Origin: Micromonospora rhizosphaerae
GTDB lineage: Bacteria > Actinomycetota > Actinomycetes > Mycobacteriales > Micromonosporaceae
Direction of reading: 5' to 3'
Length of the DNA: 64,000 nt
NCBI RefSeq assembly: GCF_900091465.1
Contig: NZ_FMHV01000002.1
Span: 4,588,001-4,652,000 of the forward strand
Shown here piece after piece: positions 21,818-30,829 of this stretch. A model generated the notes under the pieces. The model was given only the letters and a program-made list of their open reading frames with translations, did no database searches and was not told where the DNA came from. How positions within the stretch are numbered: position 1 is the stretch's first letter; every line of letters begins with the position of its first letter. A program made the translations under genes and the position numbers.

Positions 21818-23083
21818 ATGCAAAACCTGGCACCAGCGATCAACCAGGCTCGCCGGGGGAGAACGCTTCGGCTGGCATTCTTATCCGCGGTGGTCTCCCT
21901 GGTGGCCTCGTTTGCCGCGTCGGCCGCGCCGATCCCCCTGTTCAACATCTACCGGGCCGAGGACGGGTTCACCAACGCCGGCATCTCGATGGCCGTCGTC
22001 GCCAACTCCGTCGGCACTATCGCCGCACTGTTGGTGCTGGGGCGACTGTCCAATCATCTGGGCCGACGGCTCACCGCGATCGCCAGCCTCGGCCTGCTCC
22101 TGCTGGGCTGCCTGCTGCTGCTGAACGTGCACGACATCGGCACCCTGCTGGCCGGTCGACTACTGATGGGCGTCGGTACCGGGTTGGCCAGCAGCAGCCT
22201 CACCTCCTACATCGTCGACACCGCACCCACCAGGCCGGAATGGTTGGCCTCCGTCGCCTCCAGCCAGGGACCCATGCTCGGCCTCACCCTCGGCGCCATC
22301 GCCTCCGGCGCCCTGGTCCAGTTCGGCCCCTGGCCACGCGACCTCATCTACCTGGTTTGCGCCGGTCTCCTCGTACTATCTGCCGCACTCATCGTGATCA
22401 GCCCGGAAACCGCAGAGCCGACGCCGGGCGCTTGGCGATCACTGCTACCCCGGGTCCGCGTACCGGCCCGGGTCAGGCATCTGCTCCCTGTCGCGGCAGC
22501 GGTGTTCCTGGCCACCTGGGCGACCGGGGCTTTCTACCAGGCCTTCATGCCCGCGCTGGTCGAAGATCAGCTCCACACCCACAGCCCGCTCATCCTCGGA
22601 CTGGTGTTCGCCGCCTACATGGCCCCCAGCGTTCTCGGCGCTCCCCTCGGCGGCCGGTTCACATCCGCGGCGGCCCAACGCATCGGCATGATCATCTTCC
22701 TGACCGGATGGATCGGCATCATCACAGCGATCGCCATCGGCACACTGGCGTTGTTCATTGCCGCAACCATCGTCGCCGGCTCCGGTCAAGGTATCGCCAT
22801 CAGCGTCGCCACCCGCGGCCTGCTGCACGACAGCACCCTGGCCGACCGGGCACCGATCTTCAGCGCGATCTACCTCCTCTGCTACAGCGGCGCCGCCTTC
22901 CCCAGCCTCATCTCCGGGGAACTCTCGAACACCTTCTCGCTACCGCAGATCGCCCTCGGATACGGCGGACTTGCCATCGTCGCCACCCTGTTCACTGTCC
23001 TCGCTGCACGCAACCCGTACACCGGCACGACCAGGAACAGCCAACATGGTGAGTTAATCAAAGTGATCGATAGGAACACCTGA
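21818..23083 (+). CDS. MFS efflux transporter
   Basis: 421 residues with about 12 hydrophobic segments. The motif-A-like loop GRLSNHLGRRLTA lies between TM2 and TM3, with RLLMGVGTGLASSSLTSYIVDTAP in TM4-5. The ATG at 21818 has AAGAGAAAG upstream. It most resembles drug/sugar MFS exporters; the substrate is unknown. A TetR regulator that could control it lies 2 kb away behind transposase relics. Confidence 0.87.
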   Translation: MQNLAPAINQARRGRTLRLAFLSAVVSLVASFAASAAPIPLFNIYRAEDGFTNAGISMAVVANSVGTIAALLVLGRLSNHLGRRLTAIASLGLLLLGCLLLLNVHDIGTLLAGRLLMGVGTGLASSSLTSYIVDTAPTRPEWLASVASSQGPMLGLTLGAIASGALVQFGPWPRDLIYLVCAGLLVLSAALIVISPETAEPTPGAWRSLLPRVRVPARVRHLLPVAAAVFLATWATGAFYQAFMPALVEDQLHTHSPLILGLVFAAYMAPSVLGAPLGGRFTSAAAQRIGMIIFLTGWIGIITAIAIGTLALFIAATIVAGSGQGIAISVATRGLLHDSTLADRAPIFSAIYLLCYSGAAFPSLISGELSNTFSLPQIALGYGGLAIVATLFTVLAARNPYTGTTRNSQHGELIKVIDRNT

Positions 23084-23296
23084 TGACCAACTGGACAACC
23101 GACGAGCTCGACTGGATCGGAAGCTCGCGATGCCGCGATGCCGTTGGTCTTCGTCCACGTAAGAGTGCGTGAGCGAGACCCGCCCGCCGGTAGTCTCGTA
23201 AGCCAGGTTACCGACGACCCGGCCATCGATCAGCGCCTCGTAGAGGCGGGTGGTCTCGTCCTTGCGCACCTCAACGGTCGCCGGTGATCGCTCCAT
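23054..23296 (-). pseudogene. Truncated YjdJ-like GNAT (copy 3)
   Basis: From ATG 23296 the product reads RLYEALIDGRVVGNLAYETT, GGRVSLTHSYVDEDQRHRGIA, the first half of the acetyltransferase, then leaves the family at about residue 58 and stops at 23054. The helix after the acetyl-CoA loop and the CPFV...NPEY region are missing. It is convergent with the MFS gene and its 3' end was lost at that junction. Confidence 0.75.
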
Positions 23297-23492
23297 GTTC
23301 TCTTCTCGCCTCGTTCGTCTTCGGTCGGTGGCTTCGAGCAGTTCTTGCCAAGCCCACGGACGGACCACCTAGTCCAAGGTGCGGCACTCGAGCGGTGCAT
23401 GGCGGGCAGTCCAATGCCATACTTGGACTTCAAGGTCCGAAACGGGGCCTGTCTGATCGCGCGGCGTAACTACACGTTGGAAGGGTGAGCCG

Positions 23493-23861
23493 ATGAGCAG
23501 TGAAGGACAGCCACTGGTAGCCGAGGAGCTGATCGACAGCCTCGATCATGGCCGCTTTGAGCTCTACCGCGACAGCGAGCTAGTCGGCTGGCTCTACTAC
23601 ACCCACCTGAAGCCCAACCGGTACGCCCTCCGGCACACCGAAGTCGAGTCGAGTCATCAACACCAGGGCGTGGCGGGCGCGATGGTGCGGCGAGTACTCG
23701 ACGAGATCCGCGCCCGCGAGGGCACGATCACCGCAATCTGCCCCTTTGTGGTCGACTACCTCTCGCGAACGACCACCTATGTCGATCTGATCGACGCCCG
23801 ACACCCCGGCTACTCCGATCATGCTGCTGCCGAGTCGGCGCGGGCGACGGCCGGTGGCTGA
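23493..23861 (+). CDS. YjdJ-like GNAT acetyltransferase (copy 4)
   Basis: 122 residues, near the minimal size for the family. Core motifs: LYRDSELVGWLYYTHLKPNRY, HTEVESSHQHQGVAGAMVRRVLDEIR (loop HQHQGVAG intact) and CPFVVDYLSRTTTYVDLID. ATG 23493 is preceded by GGAAGGG. It is the fourth member in 4 kb of a family otherwise usually single in a locus. It lies between the truncated copy 3 and an IS630 relic. Confidence 0.85.
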   Translation: MSSEGQPLVAEELIDSLDHGRFELYRDSELVGWLYYTHLKPNRYALRHTEVESSHQHQGVAGAMVRRVLDEIRAREGTITAICPFVVDYLSRTTTYVDLIDARHPGYSDHAAAESARATAGG

Positions 23862-23934
23862 GACTACCGGGCCGAGCGCCGGAGACCCCTCGGACGAGCC
23901 CTATCGCGGCCTCACGACGTTGTCGCGCGGTGGC

Positions 23935-24305
23935 CTAGTGCGGTGCGTCGGAAATCCGCCTGCAATATCGCGCGAGGGAGTCGAGGATTTCCTCGGCGGT
24001 CTTGGCCCATACGAACGGCTTCGGGTTGTGGTTCCAGTCCTTGATCCAGGCGCGGATGTCGGCCTCCAGTGCCTGGATCGACTTGTGTACTCCTCGGCGG
24101 ATGACCTGGTCGGTGAGGTATCCGAACCACCGCTCGACCTGGTTGATCCAGGACGAGCCAGTCGGGGTGAAGTGCAGGTGGAAACGCGGATGCTTGGCGA
24201 GCCACGCCTTGATGGCGGGGGTCTTGTGGGTGCCGTAGTTGTCGCAGATCAGGTGCACGTCCAGGCCGGCTGGCACGGCCTTGTCGATCGTGGTCAGTGT
24301 GGTCG
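23935..24305 (-). mobile_element. IS630-family transposase, C-terminal fragment
   Basis: Minus-strand frame with LDVHLICDNYGTHKTP (second catalytic Asp), FTPTGSSWINQVERWFGYL (catalytic Glu) and the tail FVWAKTAEEILDSLARYCRR. The N-terminal ~200 residues, with the HTH and first Asp, are absent, cut where an IS5-like relic begins. It is therefore inactive alone. I did not identify terminal inverted repeats. Confidence 0.85.
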
Positions 24306-24333
24306 TCGTCCGGCCTGGCGGGCCCGGTCAAGC

Positions 24334-24895
24334 CAGGTCAACGCAGGCCACTCCCTGCCATTGGTAGCCCTTGTCCGCGAAGGTCATCACGTCGGCGCTG
24401 GTCAGCGAGTCGATGATGCCGTGAGCGCGGGCGGCGCTGAGGTCGTGGGCGGCGCCGGGCAGCGCGGTCGATGCTCAGATCAGCCGGCCGGCTGCGTCGG
24501 CGATGACTTGCACGTTCACGCCGTGCCGCTTGTGTTTGCCGGAGTAGTAGGGCTTCTGGTCGGCGAACCGGTCGATCGGGATCAGCGTGCCGTCGAGGAT
24601 CGCGTACGCCAGCCTTTGGATGCCATGGCGGCGGCCAGGTCGTCAGCGGCTGCGGCGAGTAGAGCGACAGCTTCGCGGACGTAGCGCCAGGCGGTAGCGA
24701 CGCCGATGCTGAACCCGGCTGCGAGGCGGGCGTAGGTGTCGCCGTTGCGCAGATGGGCGAGGGTGAGTAGGGCTTGCCGGCCGGGTTCAGGCGCCGCCAC
24801 CGGGATCGACGCTGCTGGCGGTGGTTACGGAGGCATTCGGCGAGGTGATTCAGGGTTCGGCTGGACAGCGGGATCGTGGCGGGGTGAGACAGCAC
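24334..24895 (-). mobile_element. IS5-like (DDE_Tnp_4) transposase relic with two frameshifts and a nonsense codon
   Basis: Starting at GTG 24895 (LSHPATIPLSSRTLNHLAE) the family signature continues across three frames: frameshift 1 near 24790 before RQALLTLAHLRNGDTYARLA, frameshift 2 near 24620 before RLAYAILDGTLIPIDRFADQ, then KPYYSGKHKRHGVNVQVIAD. A TGA replaces the Trp of the usual RLIWAS. It ends at FADKGYQWQG. It abuts the IS630 fragment, indicating one element disrupted by another. Confidence 0.8.
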
Positions 24896-25022
24896 GGCGA
24901 GGCTCCTGGTCGGGGCATCGGATCTTGGTTCGACTGCTGTCTTACCTGGAGCCTCGCCGTCATCGATCTCCGGGCTGCTCGCACCCGCCGTGACCAGCCT
25001 GATCACGATGAAAGGGGCTCAA

Positions 25023-25679
25023 TTAACGGGTCGGCTCGCCGGACGGCTCCAAGAGGAACGATTTGATGTGTTCCAGCGCCATGTCCAGAGCAACTTCCAT
25101 GGGTGCGACGTTGTGCGCGGCGTTCGCCAGCAAGTAGCCGCCTTGCAAAGCTGCCATCAACCCCGTGGCCAACTTCTCCGGGTCGGCGTCCTGGCGCAGT
25201 GCACCGCTGTCCCGCATCCGGTGCAGACCGTCACTGATCAGCTTTCCCCATGCCGCAAACGTCTCCGACAGCATCGATCGAGCCTGCTCATCTTGATCAG
25301 ACAGCTCGACAGCCATCGACCCGAGGCCGCACCCGTATTTGCCGTTGTTCAGCGAGTTGGCCTGGACCAGCGCGTTACGCCACCGGACCAGCCCTGAGAA
25401 CGATCTCAGTCGTTCGAGCCCTCCGCGCTCGCGCTGAAGCACAAGCGCGCCTCGATATTTGACCAACGCGCGCACGAGGTCCTGCTTGTCGGCGAAGTGG
25501 TGGTAAAGCTGAGACTTGCTCGTCTGGCTTGCCTCGCGGACGTCGTCAAGGGTCGTCGCGTTCACTCCGCGCACGAACATCAGCCGGTTCGCCGCCTCGA
25601 GGATCCGCTCTCGCGTCGCGATGCCCCGTTGACTGATCCTCCGCTGCTTCGACGGCGCAGCCACCTGCTCGTCGCTCAT
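25023..25679 (-). CDS. TetR-family transcriptional repressor
   Basis: 218 residues: TetR_N HTH at about 20-65 (RERILEAANRLMFVRGVNATTLDDVREASQTSKSQLYHHFADKQDL) followed by a helical ligand domain ending in ALDMALEHIKSFLLEP, like the YxaF/LmrA group. The ATG at 25679 is divergent to a 340-bp gap in which ATCCATGGAT (25711-25720) may be its operator. Its target could be the MFS transporter or the truncated LtrA-like gene. Confidence 0.87.
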   Translation of the reverse strand: MSDEQVAAPSKQRRISQRGIATRERILEAANRLMFVRGVNATTLDDVREASQTSKSQLYHHFADKQDLVRALVKYRGALVLQRERGGLERLRSFSGLVRWRNALVQANSLNNGKYGCGLGSMAVELSDQDEQARSMLSETFAAWGKLISDGLHRMRDSGALRQDADPEKLATGLMAALQGGYLLANAAHNVAPMEVALDMALEHIKSFLLEPSGEPTR

Positions 25680-26021
25680 CGGTCAAGTGTATCCAGCGGC
25701 TCGTCAGATAATCCATGGATGATGGGACCTTGGAGTCCATCCGGCGTTATGTCGCATTCGCGTGATGGTGAAGGACGAACGCATGCGCCGCCAGCTTGAT
25801 TGAACGGGTGCTATGTCCGCAAGATCATCGATGGGGCGAGGCTTTTCCTGGACCACTTGGTCCTTGCTGTGGCAAGCCGCTGAGGAGTTGCTCGGCGATG
25901 CGTCGTGAGCGGCGCGCCGGAGGTCAGCGTGTGTCAACGCTCGTTGACATGCGTCTGCACGTCACACGCATCACCCGCAGCTGATCCTGGCTGCGGCCAT
26001 GAAACAACAAGAGGGAAACGG
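25680..26021. other. 340-bp gap upstream of the TetR gene
   Basis: It contains the 10-bp palindrome ATCCATGGAT at 25711-25720 within ATAATCCATGGATGAT, 32 bp upstream of the TetR start, a plausible autoregulatory operator. No intact gene is seen in the rest; the expected N-terminal ~110 residues of the LtrA-like gene are not there in any frame. Confidence 0.45.
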
Positions 26022-26853
26022 GTGGCGCGCCCGGCCGTGATCTCGCTGGGTCTGCGGTCGCACCGGTTGCGCCGGTTGTACTGGCGGGTAACGGCGTGGT
26101 TATGCCTGGCCGGGGTGTTTTGGGTAGTCGGCGGGGTGGCCGTCGGCGCCGCCCAGCTGGTGTGGTGGGCGGTTGCGGCGGTGGTGGATCTGGGATCGGC
26201 GAGGTTGGGCTGGCCGCTGCCCGGGCTGGGTCGGCATCGGAATGCCATCTGGCAGGTCGCCGGGCACTACCTGGCGAACCGGAACCAACAGCTGTTGATG
26301 ATCGCCCTCGGTGAGAGCATCCTCGCCGTCGGGATCAGCTATAGCACCCACCCGCACGGCCTCCACGAGACTGCTGGCCTGGTGATCGCTTTCGCCACCA
26401 CGACGCTGCTGTGGCGGGTGTACTTCCAAAAGGCCGGTGAGCTGCTGCCCAAGGCCCTCGACGCGGCAGGCGATCCCGCCGGGGGGGGGGTCGCCTGCCG
26501 CGTTCGCGCATGCGGTGATGGTGCTGGGCATCGTCACCACCGCAATCGGCCACGAGATCGTGCAGCACAGCCACACCCAGGTGACACACCCATCGTGGCT
26601 GGCGACAATCCTGGGCGGGCCGGCACTGTTCCTCGTCGGCCGGGCCCGCCTGGAGCATCTGGTGTTCGCCCGGGTCTCGCGGCGCAGGATCGTCGGCATC
26701 GCCCTGCTGGCCGCGGCGTCCCCGCTGATGGGGCGGGTGTCGCCGCTGGCCACCGCGACCACCGCCGCCGCCGCAGTGCTGCTGCTCATCGCCGTGCTGG
26801 ACTGGCGCAGCGCCGCGGGCAAGCCACCGCAGGTCCCGTCGCCGCCCGGCTGA
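26022..26853 (+). pseudogene. LtrA-family (low temperature requirement A) membrane protein, 5'-truncated and frameshifted at a G tract
   Basis: From GTG 26022 a hydrophobic frame contains the LtrA hallmark YLANRNQQLLMIALGESILAVG and continues to ALDAAGDPA. There the ten-G run at 26481-26490 shifts the frame; the other frame continues SPAAFAHAVMVLGIVTTAIGHEIVQHSH to a stop at 26853. Nine Gs would join the two parts perfectly. The product would be about 277 residues against roughly 380-400 for the family, so the N-terminal helices are also lost. A strong terminator follows. Confidence 0.8.
26481..26490 (+). repeat. Homopolymer tract of ten G
   Basis: Sits inside the LtrA-like coding region at exactly the point where the reading frame breaks. 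It is a contingency tract candidate or a sequencing/assembly slip. Confidence 0.9.
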
Positions 26854-26870
26854 CCGCCGCCCAAGCAAGA

Positions 26871-26917
26871 GCGGGGCATCGACGGCGGATGGAAGGTTTG
26901 CCGCGTCGATGCCCCGC
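26871..26917 (+). terminator. Hairpin terminator after the LtrA-like gene
   Basis: A 14-bp perfect stem, GCGGGGCATCGACG pairing with CGTCGATGCCCCGC, with a 19-nt loop, begins 17 bp after the stop codon. The ~280 bp from here to the MsrA terminator show no gene. Confidence 0.75.
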
Positions 26918-27195
26918 CACTTTGTGGAGCCCACCTACGTTGCTAGTAGCGCCGTACGGCTGCCCACCCATTAATCTCGACCGCAATGACGCGAGCAGCG
27001 CGCCCCGGAGTTTCGGACCAGAAGGTGGCTGTACAGCCATTCGCACAGCCAAGCCAGCCGACGGGCATGGTCCGAGGGCGGCGTCAGGCTACGCAACGAG
27101 CAGGTCAGCGGCAGTGACCGACGACGGCCGACAGCAGTCTTGATCTATGCCCCATCCGGCTGACTCCTCGTCCAGGCCGACCACCTCGGCCCGGG

Positions 27196-27226
27196 CCGGC
27201 GCGCGGACCCGGGGTCCGCGCGCCGG
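27196..27226 (-). terminator. Hairpin terminator after msrBA
   Basis: A 14-bp perfect GC stem (CCGGCGCGCGGACC / GGTCCGCGCGCCGG) with a 3-nt loop lies 5 bp beyond the stop codon of msrA. Confidence 0.8.
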
Positions 27227-27231
27227 AGGTG

Positions 27232-27738
27232 TCAGGCCGTCGCCCGCTTCGGGAGCTTCCACCCGGGGCGGGGGAAGTGGCAGGTGTAGCCGTTGGGGTA
27301 GGTCTGCAGGTAGTTCTGGTGCTCGGGCTCAGCCTCCCAGAAGTCGCCTGCCGGGGTGACCTCGGTGACGACCTTACCGGGCCACAGGCCCGAGGCGTCG
27401 ACGTCGGCGATCGTGTCCTCGGCGACCCGCTTCTGCTCGTCGCTGGTGTAGAAGATCGCCGAGCGGTAGCTGGTGCCGATGTCGTTGCCCTGGCGGTTCT
27501 TCGTCGAGGGGTCGTGGATCTGGAAGAAGAACTCGAGCAGCGCGCGGAAGTCGGTCTTCTCGGTGTCGTAGACGACCTCGATGGACTCCGCGTGGGTGCC
27601 GTGGTTGCGGTAGGTGGCGTTCGGGACGTCGCCGCCGCTGTAGCCGACGCGCGTGGACACGACGCCGGGCTGGCGGCGGAACAGCTCCTCCATGCCCCAG
27701 AAGCAGCCGCCGGCGAGGATCGCCTTTTCGGTGGTCAC
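27232..27738 (-). CDS. msrA: Peptide methionine-(S)-sulfoxide reductase MsrA
   Basis: 168 residues. The catalytic cysteine lies in [11 protein letters not shown]; the substrate and mechanism motifs [27 protein letters not shown] and [22 protein letters not shown] are intact. Repairs S-methionine sulfoxide with thioredoxin. It is transcribed after msrB with a 9-bp gap, forming an msrBA operon closed by a terminator. Full family length. Confidence 0.96.
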   Translation of the reverse strand: MTTEKAILAGGCFWGMEELFRRQPGVVSTRVGYSGGDVPNATYRNHGTHAESIEVVYDTEKTDFRALLEFFFQIHDPSTKNRQGNDIGTSYRSAIFYTSDEQKRVAEDTIADVDASGLWPGKVVTEVTPAGDFWEAEPEHQNYLQTYPNGYTCHFPRPGWKLPKRATA

Positions 27739-27747
27739 GTCGTCTCC

Positions 27748-28227
27748 TTACTTGTCGTCGGTGTCAGTGTTGGTGTCACTCGTGAACAGGGTGCGGTATT
27801 CGCCGTACCCTGCGTTGTCCAGGTCGTCGAGGTGGATGAACCGCAACGACGCGGAGTTGATGCAGTAGCGCAGTCCACCCTTGTCGGGGGGACCGTCGTT
27901 GAAGACATGGCCGAGGTGGCTGTCCCCGTGCAGCGAGCGGGCCTCAGTCCGGATCATCCCGTGGCTGGAGTCTTCGCGCTCGACGACGTTCGTCTTGGCG
28001 ATCGGCTTCGTGAAGCTCGGCCAGCCGGAGTTGCTGTCGTACTTGTCGACCGATGCGAACAGCGGCTCGCCGGACACGACGTCGACGTAGATGCCGGGCT
28101 CGTGGTTGTCCCAGTAGGCGTTGGCGAACGGGCGCTCGGTGCCGTCCTGCTGGGTCACGCGGTACTGCTCCGGGTCGAGCCGCGAAACGGCTTCCCGGTT
28201 CTTGTGATACTGGGTCTGCTGGGGCAC
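27748..28227 (-). CDS. msrB: Peptide methionine-(R)-sulfoxide reductase MsrB
   Basis: 159 residues from GTG 28227, chosen because AGGGAGA lies just upstream and homology begins there (a longer frame to 28305 lacks family similarity). Catalytic cysteine in [24 protein letters not shown] and [10 protein letters not shown] are conserved. The two CxxC zinc sites of many MsrB proteins are absent (VSGEPLF instead of C-G-x-P-L-F), so this is the zinc-free form. First gene of msrBA. Thioredoxin reductase in the same block could supply reductant. Confidence 0.95.
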   Translation of the reverse strand: MPQQTQYHKNREAVSRLDPEQYRVTQQDGTERPFANAYWDNHEPGIYVDVVSGEPLFASVDKYDSNSGWPSFTKPIAKTNVVEREDSSHGMIRTEARSLHGDSHLGHVFNDGPPDKGGLRYCINSASLRFIHLDDLDNAGYGEYRTLFTSDTNTDTDDK

Positions 28228-28636
28228 AGCTCTCCCTACCCGGCCTTTCGCCGAGAAGCTGGGGAACCAGGTGAAACGCACCTGAACGCGCAAATATACA
28301 GACACCCTACGGGCCGGTTGTATTCCCGCAACCCCCTACCTTCCGTGGACCATCGAGTCCGGAAAAGATGTCCGGAAGTGGCCGGCTGGGTGCCGTCGTT
28401 ACGGTGGGTGCTCTGGGGTAAGTTGCCGCCACAGTAGCATCCGCTTGACCCCAGGAGTGGACTTGACCGACCAGTTCTACTACGGCTAGGTTCGGGGCGT
28501 CCGACCGGGTGCGTCCGCTAAGCGACGAACTGTTCGACTTGCCCACCGGCGCCGAGTTCTACGGACGTCGCGCCACTCCCGGGGAACCGGGTGCTGCCGA
28601 CACAAATCGCGACTCGGTGGGGGAGGAACAACTGTC
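28228..28636. other. Intergenic region upstream of msrBA and the SDR relic
   Basis: Divergent 410-bp gap. It should hold the msrBA promoter. No intact gene; short open stretches near 28450-28620 show no family signature. Confidence 0.45.
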
Positions 28637-28955
28637 ATGAGTGAGAGTTTCGAGGGCCGTAAGGTCGTGGTCGTCGGCGGCAGCAGCGGCATGGGCCTCG
28701 CCACGGCCCACCAAGTCGTCGCCGCGGGCGGCACCGCCGTGATCACGGGCCGAGACCAGGACAAGGTCGGGGCCGCGGTCGAAGCCTTGTCGCAGAACGG
28801 AAAGGCATGGGGCATCACAGCCGAGCTGACCGACCGCGACCAGGTGCCCGAGGTCCGAAAGCAACTCGTCGCCGAGCACGCCGACGCGACCCTGCTCGTC
28901 AACGCCGCAGATTTCTTCATCCCGAAGGCGTTCAGCGAGTACGACGAAGCCTTCC
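28637..28955 (+). pseudogene. N-terminal half of a short-chain dehydrogenase (SDR)
   Basis: From ATG 28637 the product starts KVVVVGGSSGMGLATAHQVV with the SDR TGxxxGxG-type nucleotide motif and continues to LLVNAADFFIPKAFSEYDEAF. There it joins DNA from the MDR family and shifts to a stop at 29002. The catalytic Ser-Tyr-Lys part is missing. The matching C-terminal end of an SDR reappears at 29268. Confidence 0.82.
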
Positions 28956-29134
28956 CTGGCGATCGACTTCGTCGTCGTGCCCGATCGCGTCCAACTGGGT
29001 GAGATCGTCCGGCGGGTGCGGGACGGACGACTGCGGACAATCATCGGCAACGTCTCGACCCTCGACGACGCCGTCGCCGCCTTCAACCGACCGAGCGGAT
29101 CAAGGGGAAGACGATCATGCGCGTTCGTCCGTAA
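28956..29134 (+). pseudogene. MDR C-terminal fragment inserted in the SDR relic
   Basis: Reads AIDFVVVPDRVQLGEIVRRV, RDGRLRTIIGNVSTLDDAVAAF like MDR copy B, then loses one C in the AACCCGACC of the intact copies, shifting the frame before the final KGKTIIRVRP-equivalent and TAA at 29134. Confidence 0.82.
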
Positions 29135-29255
29135 GGACGCGGGGACAGCGAGCGGTCCTGCCCTCCTTGTGGATCAGCGTCAACCGCGTGGCCAGGTCGA
29201 GCGACTCGTACCGGAAGACGTCATCGGACTGGTCCGCTGCCAGGGTGGGCACCCG
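29135..29255 (+). repeat. Duplicated MDR downstream segment, copy 2
   Basis: Non-coding DNA homologous to 21650-21775, in the same position relative to the MDR stop codon. Confidence 0.65.
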
Positions 29256-29267
29256 GCGTAACCAGCT

Positions 29268-29375
29268 CCCGGCAGCCCGGAGGACATCACGAACGCGGTG
29301 TCGTTCCTGCTGTCGGACGAGTCGAGCTGGATGACCGGCGCCATCGCCGACGTCGACATCATGGCCGGCCGCTGC
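29268..29375 (+). pseudogene. C-terminal fragment of an SDR
   Basis: Encodes GSPEDITNAVSFLLSDESSW and MTGAIADVDIMAGR, the classical SDR C-terminus (PEDIA-FLLSDEASWVTG). With the N-terminal piece at 28637 this suggests one SDR gene split by the MDR segment. Its end merges with the truncated 5' end of the merB gene. Confidence 0.75.
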
Positions 29376-29383
29376 CGCATGCG

Positions 29384-30211
29384 GTGGTCACCGAGGTCGT
29401 GGGGGACTATCCGTCGCCGTCGATCCTGGTCAACGGCGTGGACGTGATGGGCGGCAGCGGGGACGGGTCGGCGGCGTGCCGCCTGGATCTCCCCACCGAG
29501 GAGCGCATCCGCGCTGCCCTGCGCCAGGCGATGGGCGCCGAGACCGCTACCGCCGCGACGGAACCGAGCCCGGCGGACTGCTGCACCCCGCCGGGCGACG
29601 CTATCCGGACCGACCGGCCCCGCCGCGCCGAGCAACTGCCCGACAGGCTGCGGCAGGTGCACCGGGCGATCCTGCGTCACTTCGCCGCCACCGGCACCGC
29701 CCCCAGCGACGCCGACATCCGCGCTGCCGTCAACGGGGCGGACACAGCGAACGCGCTGCGGGAACTCGCTCGGGAAGATCTTGTCGCCGTCGACAGCGCC
29801 GGGCGTCTGGTCGCGGCCTACCCGTTCTCGCCAACGCCAACGCCGCACGTGGTGTCCCTCGGCGACGTCGAGGTGTTCGCGATGTGCGCCATCGACGCGT
29901 TGGGCATGCCGTTCATGCTCGGCACCGACGCGGTGATCACCTCCGCCGACCCGCACACCGGCCAACCGGTCCGCGTGACCATCACCAACGGTGCCGCCAC
30001 GTACGAGCCGGCGGAAATGGTGATCGTGTACGCGGCCACCGGAGCGACCGGCCGCTCCGTCGACACCTGCTGCTCGACCATCAACTTCTTCGCTGACGCC
30101 TCCACCGCCCAGGCGTGGATCACCGCCCGTCCCGGCCTGGCCGCCACCGTCCTCGACCAGGACCAGGCCATCACGCTGGGCCGCGACATCTTCGAACCGC
30201 TGCTCGCCTGA
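29384..30211 (+). CDS. merB: Organomercurial (alkylmercury) lyase MerB with truncated thioredoxin-like N-terminal domain
   Basis: 275 residues from GTG 29384. Residues 1-50 (YPSPSILVNGVDVMGGSGDGSAACRL) match only the second half of the thioredoxin-like domain that precedes MerB in some actinobacterial fusions. The MerB part is complete: a helical N-terminal domain and the catalytic core with Cys and Asp in FAMCAIDALG and the second Cys in VDTCCSTINFF, the triad that protonolyses carbon-mercury bonds. The upstream junction with an SDR relic explains the lost half-domain. No merA is in the window; a MerR-family gene lies 0.6 kb away. The start is uncertain and expression may depend on the fused upstream DNA. 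Confidence 0.85.
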   Translation: MVTEVVGDYPSPSILVNGVDVMGGSGDGSAACRLDLPTEERIRAALRQAMGAETATAATEPSPADCCTPPGDAIRTDRPRRAEQLPDRLRQVHRAILRHFAATGTAPSDADIRAAVNGADTANALRELAREDLVAVDSAGRLVAAYPFSPTPTPHVVSLGDVEVFAMCAIDALGMPFMLGTDAVITSADPHTGQPVRVTITNGAATYEPAEMVIVYAATGATGRSVDTCCSTINFFADASTAQAWITARPGLAATVLDQDQAITLGRDIFEPLLA

Positions 30212-30230
30212 GGTCGACTGTCGCCCGCCC

Positions 30231-30803
30231 TCAGCGGGCAGGGCTGCCGAACCGGACCCGGTTGCCGTCGGGGTCGGTCAGGACGAACTCGCGCAGCCCG
30301 TAGTCCTGGTCGGCAATCGGGCCTACCCCTGCGGTGGCGTGGTGGCGCAGCTGCTTCCACAGCTTTAGCGCGTCTGTGACGTGGATGAAGCACTGGCCGG
30401 GTGCCGGATCGGTCGGTTCAAGGGAGAAGTGCAGTTCCACGTCGTTGTTGTGCATCAGCAGGTAGCCCTGGTGGCGGCCCGTTTCGGTGAACCCGGCCGC
30501 GACGTAGAACGCCGCGGTGCGGTCCAGGTCGGTGCTGGGCAGGATCGGGATGGCGGCCCGCGGCCCAGCGCCGGTGCTGCTACCGGCGAGCCTCCGCACC
30601 AGTGTCCCCAGCGGAGTGAACCGCAGCTGGCGTAGCGCCGCCGCCGGGCCGGCGCGGCGGGCGGCCCAGATCGCACAGCCGACGCAGATGAACACCCCCG
30701 GGGTGTTGCCCAGCTCGACGACCTCGCTCTTGGGAAGTTGGCGGCCGCAGCAGCCGCAGTGTTCGTGGTCGGATTCTCGGACGGTTTCGGCGGCGGCGGT
30801 CAT
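30231..30803 (-). CDS. VOC (bleomycin-resistance-like) protein with N-terminal zinc-ribbon-like domain
   Basis: 190 residues. Residues 15-45 form a cysteine cluster (CGCCGRQLP...FICVGCAIW), then a linker, then a VOC domain from about residue 85 (AIPILPSTDLDRTAAFYVAAGF to FVLTDPDGNRVRFGSP), as in bleomycin/glyoxalase-fold resistance proteins. The ATG at 30803 follows AAGGGG. It is 26 bp downstream of the MerR-family gene on the same strand, so they likely form one operon. It may bind a metal-containing or cationic drug. Confidence 0.8.
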   Translation of the reverse strand: MTAAAETVRESDHEHCGCCGRQLPKSEVVELGNTPGVFICVGCAIWAARRAGPAAALRQLRFTPLGTLVRRLAGSSTGAGPRAAIPILPSTDLDRTAAFYVAAGFTETGRHQGYLLMHNNDVELHFSLEPTDPAPGQCFIHVTDALKLWKQLRHHATAGVGPIADQDYGLREFVLTDPDGNRVRFGSPAR

Positions 30804-30829
30804 GGCGAGCCCCTTCGGCAGCGTGTGGG

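Noticed and set aside
23821..24684. 287-codon plus-strand frame across the transposase relics
   Set aside because: It is antisense to clear IS630 and IS5-like transposase coding sequence and lacks domain similarity.
25905..27143. A 412-codon frame covering the LtrA-like gene and beyond
   Set aside because: Similarity begins only at 26022 and leaves the frame at the G tract; the remainder after 26490 in that frame is out-of-frame translation.
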